Source: Lachnospiraceae bacterium
GTDB taxonomy: Bacteria; Bacillota; Clostridia; Lachnospirales; Lachnospiraceae
NCBI GenBank assembly: GCA_017476305.1
Contig: JAFVAA010000173.1
Location: 1 to 9,029 of the forward strand
Length of the DNA stretch: 9,029 nucleotides
Reading direction: 5' to 3'
The translations under genes and the position numbers were made by a program. Shown one piece after another: positions 7,217 through 9,029 of this stretch; the first letter of the stretch is position 1; each line of letters starts with the position of its first letter. The notes beneath the pieces were generated by a model. The model had not been told where the DNA came from. It saw nothing but the letters and a program-made list of their open reading frames with translations, and searched no databases.

Positions 7217-8242
7217 TTAACAGACAGCCCTTCCCGCTAAAACATTTTTATAATCCTCTAAATTTTCAGCTAACAGTTCCGGTGTATTTAAGTCATACGG
7301 ACAATGTGACATACATTTATTACAGTGAAGGCAGGTTTCAATTTTCTCCATTTCCTTCTGCCATGTTTCCCCCAGCCAGCCCTCTGACGGCATACGCCGG
7401 AGCATCAAAGACATTCTGGCACACTGATGAATCACAATTCCCGCCGGACAGGGTTCGCAGTATCCACAGCCTCTGCAGAAATTCCCCGCCAGTTCTTCAC
7501 GCTCCCTCTGTACAAAAGCCCGGATTTCATCCGAATAATCCGGGGTATGTTTCATGAACGCAAGCCACTCATCCAGTTCCGATTCCTTTTGAATCCCCCA
7601 GATAGGAAGCACATTATCAAACTGCGTCATAAAAGCCATCGCTGCCTTTGCATCCGTAATGAGTCCTCCGGATAGACCCTTCATGCACACAAACCCCACA
7701 TTATGCTCTTTGCATGCCTGTACTAACGCAACCTCCTGTTCGCCGGAAAGATAGGAGAACGGAAACTGCATCGTTTCATAAAGACCGGATTCTACTGCCT
7801 CAAAAGCCACTCCGATCTTATGTGCTGTCGCACCAATATGACGAATTTTTCCCTGCGCTTTCGCCTCCTGCATACACTCATACATCCCGGTACCGTCCCC
7901 CGGGCGATAGCATGTATCTATACAATGAAACTGATAAATATCAATATAATCCGTCTGCAGCAGAGAAAGCGATGTTTCTAAATCCTTCCGGAACTGCTCC
8001 GGCGTCTTTGCCATTGTCTTTGTCGCAATATATATCTTTTCCCGCATCCCGGCAAATGCTTCTCCCATTTTTTCCTCACTATCCGAATAAGCACGTGCCG
8101 TATCAAAGTAACGCATTCCCCCATCATAAGCTTTCCGTAAAATTTTTACTGCCGTCTCTTTATCCGCCCGCTGAATTGGCAATGCGCCAAATGCATTTTG
8201 TACCACCGTAATTCCGGTACTTCCCAATGTCACCTGCTTCAT
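7217..8242 (-). CDS. Aldo/keto reductase with C-terminal double 4Fe-4S ferredoxin-like domain
   Basis: This is a cytoplasmic oxidoreductase of the COG1453-type group, in which an NAD(P)H-dependent aldo/keto reductase barrel is fused to an iron-sulphur tail. It has 341 residues from the ATG at 8242. The catalytic tetrad is intact: Asp47 and Tyr52 (FDTARAY), Lys75 (ATK) and His106 (YQFH). The tail carries CRGCGYCEPCP at 256-266 (CX2CX2CX2CP) and CLHCNKCMSHCP at 304-315 (CX2CX2CX3CP), enough for two 4Fe-4S clusters. The clusters suggest electron exchange with ferredoxin-like partners in an anaerobe, but the substrate is unknown. An ATG three codons earlier (8251) directly abuts the AGGAGG at 8252-8257, too close to work. 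The ATG at 8242 has 9-nt spacing and begins MKQVTLG, so it is chosen. It is 174 bp upstream of the chemoreceptor gene and probably a separate transcription unit. Confidence 0.92.
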   Translation of the reverse strand: MKQVTLGSTGITVVQNAFGALPIQRADKETAVKILRKAYDGGMRYFDTARAYSDSEEKMGEAFAGMREKIYIATKTMAKTPEQFRKDLETSLSLLQTDYIDIYQFHCIDTCYRPGDGTGMYECMQEAKAQGKIRHIGATAHKIGVAFEAVESGLYETMQFPFSYLSGEQEVALVQACKEHNVGFVCMKGLSGGLITDAKAAMAFMTQFDNVLPIWGIQKESELDEWLAFMKHTPDYSDEIRAFVQREREELAGNFCRGCGYCEPCPAGIVIHQCARMSLMLRRMPSEGWLGETWQKEMEKIETCLHCNKCMSHCPYDLNTPELLAENLEDYKNVLAGRAVC

Positions 8243-8251
8243 TTCATCCAT

Positions 8252-8257
8252 CCTCCT
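8252..8257 (-). promoter_or_regulatory. Ribosome binding site that decides the reductase start
   Basis: On the minus strand this reads AGGAGG. It touches the upstream ATG at 8251 with no spacer but lies 9 nt from the ATG at 8242, which argues for the shorter protein. The roughly 165 bp further upstream are AT-rich and hold no gene. A TTGACA hexamer is present on the minus strand at 8359-8364, but no matching -10 box sits at the right distance. Confidence 0.65.
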
Positions 8258-8424
8258 TCCAAAAGCCTTTCAGAGTTCTCATCTCACCTCAAAAAATTGA
8301 AATTTTTATCAAAACAATATCTTATCATCTCCGTTTGTCACCATTTTACCAAATATCCTGTCAATTCACAAGCCGGAAATATCTTTTGCATTTTGGAGAA
8401 TCTCTTTTCCACATTTTGATATTG

Positions 8425-8546
8425 GTTACCATTCACAGTCAATTTCTATGTAACAATATAATGGCAGAAACAGTGCTTCACACAAGTATAGGAAGCACTG
8501 TTTCCATTTGAAGCTTAATAAAATGAAATTGACTGTAAATGGTAAC
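8425..8546. mobile_element. 122-bp MITE-like element with 22-bp terminal inverted repeats
   Basis: The ends 8425-8446 and 8525-8546 are inverted repeats matching at 21 of 22 positions, reading GTTACCATT then CAGTCAATTTC inwards. A second, perfect 13-bp inverted repeat (GAAACAGTGCTTC at 8467-8479 with its complement at 8492-8504) forms a hairpin in the centre. No reading frame of note is inside. The right end shares a 16-bp sequence with the mini element at 3032-3070, so this is one copy of a dispersed family. No target duplication was recognised at its borders. It lies about 180 bp upstream of the reductase gene. A structured non-coding RNA is an alternative. Confidence 0.65.
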
Positions 8547-8568
8547 TGAGAATGACACAACATACAAA

Positions 8569-8658
8569 TCAGGATAAACGCATCAATTTTATATATCTAA
8601 ATCTCAGTTTTCAGCCATAGTACTTGGGAACTAAGGAAAATTGATGCGTTTATCCTGA
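8569..8658. repeat. 90-bp structure with perfect 22-bp inverted arms
   Basis: Arms 8569-8590 and 8637-8658 are perfectly complementary over 22 bp, beginning TCAGGATAAACGCATC, and enclose a 46-bp loop. The arms differ from those of the MITE-like element 22 bp to the left. It lies just upstream of the transposase-remnant promoter. It may be a second type of non-autonomous repeat or a leader/terminator structure linked to the transposase family. No coding potential is seen. Confidence 0.6.
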
Positions 8659-8676
8659 CATGCAAATATACTAATC

Positions 8677-8705
8677 TTGCATTTTTATAAAACTTATGAT
8701 ATACT
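8677..8705 (+). promoter_or_regulatory. Strong sigma-A promoter of the transposase remnant
   Basis: TTGCAT (8677-8682) and TATACT (8700-8705) are separated by exactly 17 bp, and TGA directly before the -10 box gives an extended -10. A purine-rich GAGAGGAG ribosome binding site follows at 8715-8722. This is a well-formed promoter on the plus strand, opposite to every other gene in the window. Confidence 0.6.
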
Positions 8706-8725
8706 ATAAAAAAAGAGAGGAGTGA

Positions 8726-9029
8726 GTCGGACTTCTTGATTTTGACCTGTTCCCGGACAGACCGGAGTTCTATGCATCCTACATGATGCTAAACACAAAA
8801 ACATATGAACCCTATAGCGACAAACTGCAAATCCGGGTAATGGAATTAAGGAGAAGCGATAACGCTACAGAAGAAGACAGGGAATGGAAACTCGATAAAT
8901 GGGCACAGTTCTTTAAAGCCGGAACATGGGAGGAGATAGCTATGCTAACCAAAGATTTACCAGTGATTAATGATGCAGCAGAAACCGTATACCACATCAG
9001 TCTGGACGACAGAATCAGAGAACAGTGCG
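8726..9029 (+). pseudogene. Rpn-family / PD-(D/E)XK nuclease transposase, N-terminally truncated, runs off window
   Basis: The plus-strand frame from 8726 to the window end is open and reads LLDFDLFPDRPEFYASYMML, then NTKTYEPYSDKLQIRVMELRR and RSDNATEEDREWKLDKWAQF followed by FKAGTWEEIAMLTKDLPVI. This resembles the middle to C-terminal part of the PD-(D/E)XK nuclease family transposases (Rpn type) that are common in Lachnospiraceae. A stop codon (TGA, 8723-8725) precedes the open stretch, and the first in-frame ATG is at 8783, inside conserved sequence. The N-terminal nuclease core, normally over 100 residues, is therefore missing. The promoter and ribosome binding site just upstream look intact, so an internal deletion seems to have joined the leader to the middle of the gene near 8725-8735. 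The 3' end is beyond the window. Family assignment is by recognition of sequence style and is fairly but not fully sure. Confidence 0.7.

Noticed and set aside
7714..8211. Plus-strand open frame of 165 codons opposite the reductase
   Set aside because: It is antisense to a well-supported gene, has no ribosome binding site or recognisable domain, and its proline/serine-rich composition is that of a shadow frame.
8425..8658. Repeats at the right end considered as a CRISPR array
   Set aside because: They are two different inverted-repeat structures, each present once here, with no regularly spaced direct repeats.
8812..8997. Minus-strand 61-codon frame within the transposase remnant
   Set aside because: The plus-strand frame matches a known family, so this is its antisense shadow.

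Overview
The window looks like chromosomal DNA of a low-to-moderate GC Firmicute. A motile gut member of the Lachnospiraceae is the best guess. This rests on the protein styles (solute-binding lipoprotein with a WWG start, dCache-type chemoreceptor, BceRS-BceAB-type module, and a Rpn/PD-(D/E)XK transposase remnant of the sort common in that family), on strong AGGAGG ribosome binding sites and on AT-rich spacers. No RNA gene, CRISPR array or complete insertion sequence was seen. The assignment is inference from pattern recognition, not a database result.

All intact genes are on the minus strand, so transcription runs from high to low coordinates. In that order they are: an aldo/keto reductase with a C-terminal double 4Fe-4S ferredoxin-like tail (8242-7217); a 174-bp spacer with a long imperfect hairpin; a membrane chemoreceptor (7042-5075); 38 bp later a family-1 (sugar-type) solute-binding lipoprotein (5036-3765); 20 bp later an OmpR-family response regulator (3744-3082); a 129-bp spacer with two stem-loops; a BceS-like intramembrane-sensing histidine kinase (2952-1939); a 103-bp spacer with a BceR-type operator and a -10 box; a BceA-like ATPase (1835-1071); and an overlapping BceB-like permease (from 1081), cut by the left window edge.

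The last four genes form a textbook peptide-antibiotic sensing and detoxification module. The transporter and kinase are expected to sense drug flux together, and the regulator would then activate the transporter promoter through the perfect TTACA-N4-TGTAA site. What is unusual is that this module lies directly downstream of a chemoreceptor and binding-protein pair, with a gap so short that co-transcription is likely. The binding protein has no sugar-permease genes beside it, so it may serve as a ligand-presenting partner for the chemoreceptor.

The right end (8252-9029) is a repeat-rich accessory zone. It holds a 122-bp MITE-like element with 22-bp terminal inverted repeats and an inner hairpin, a 90-bp structure with perfect 22-bp inverted arms, and a Rpn-family transposase/nuclease remnant on the plus strand. 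The remnant keeps its promoter and ribosome binding site but has lost its N-terminus. A 39-bp relative of the MITE-like element, flanked by a perfect 6-bp direct repeat, sits between the response regulator and kinase genes. This points to a mobile non-autonomous repeat family that has inserted into the middle of the two-component operon.
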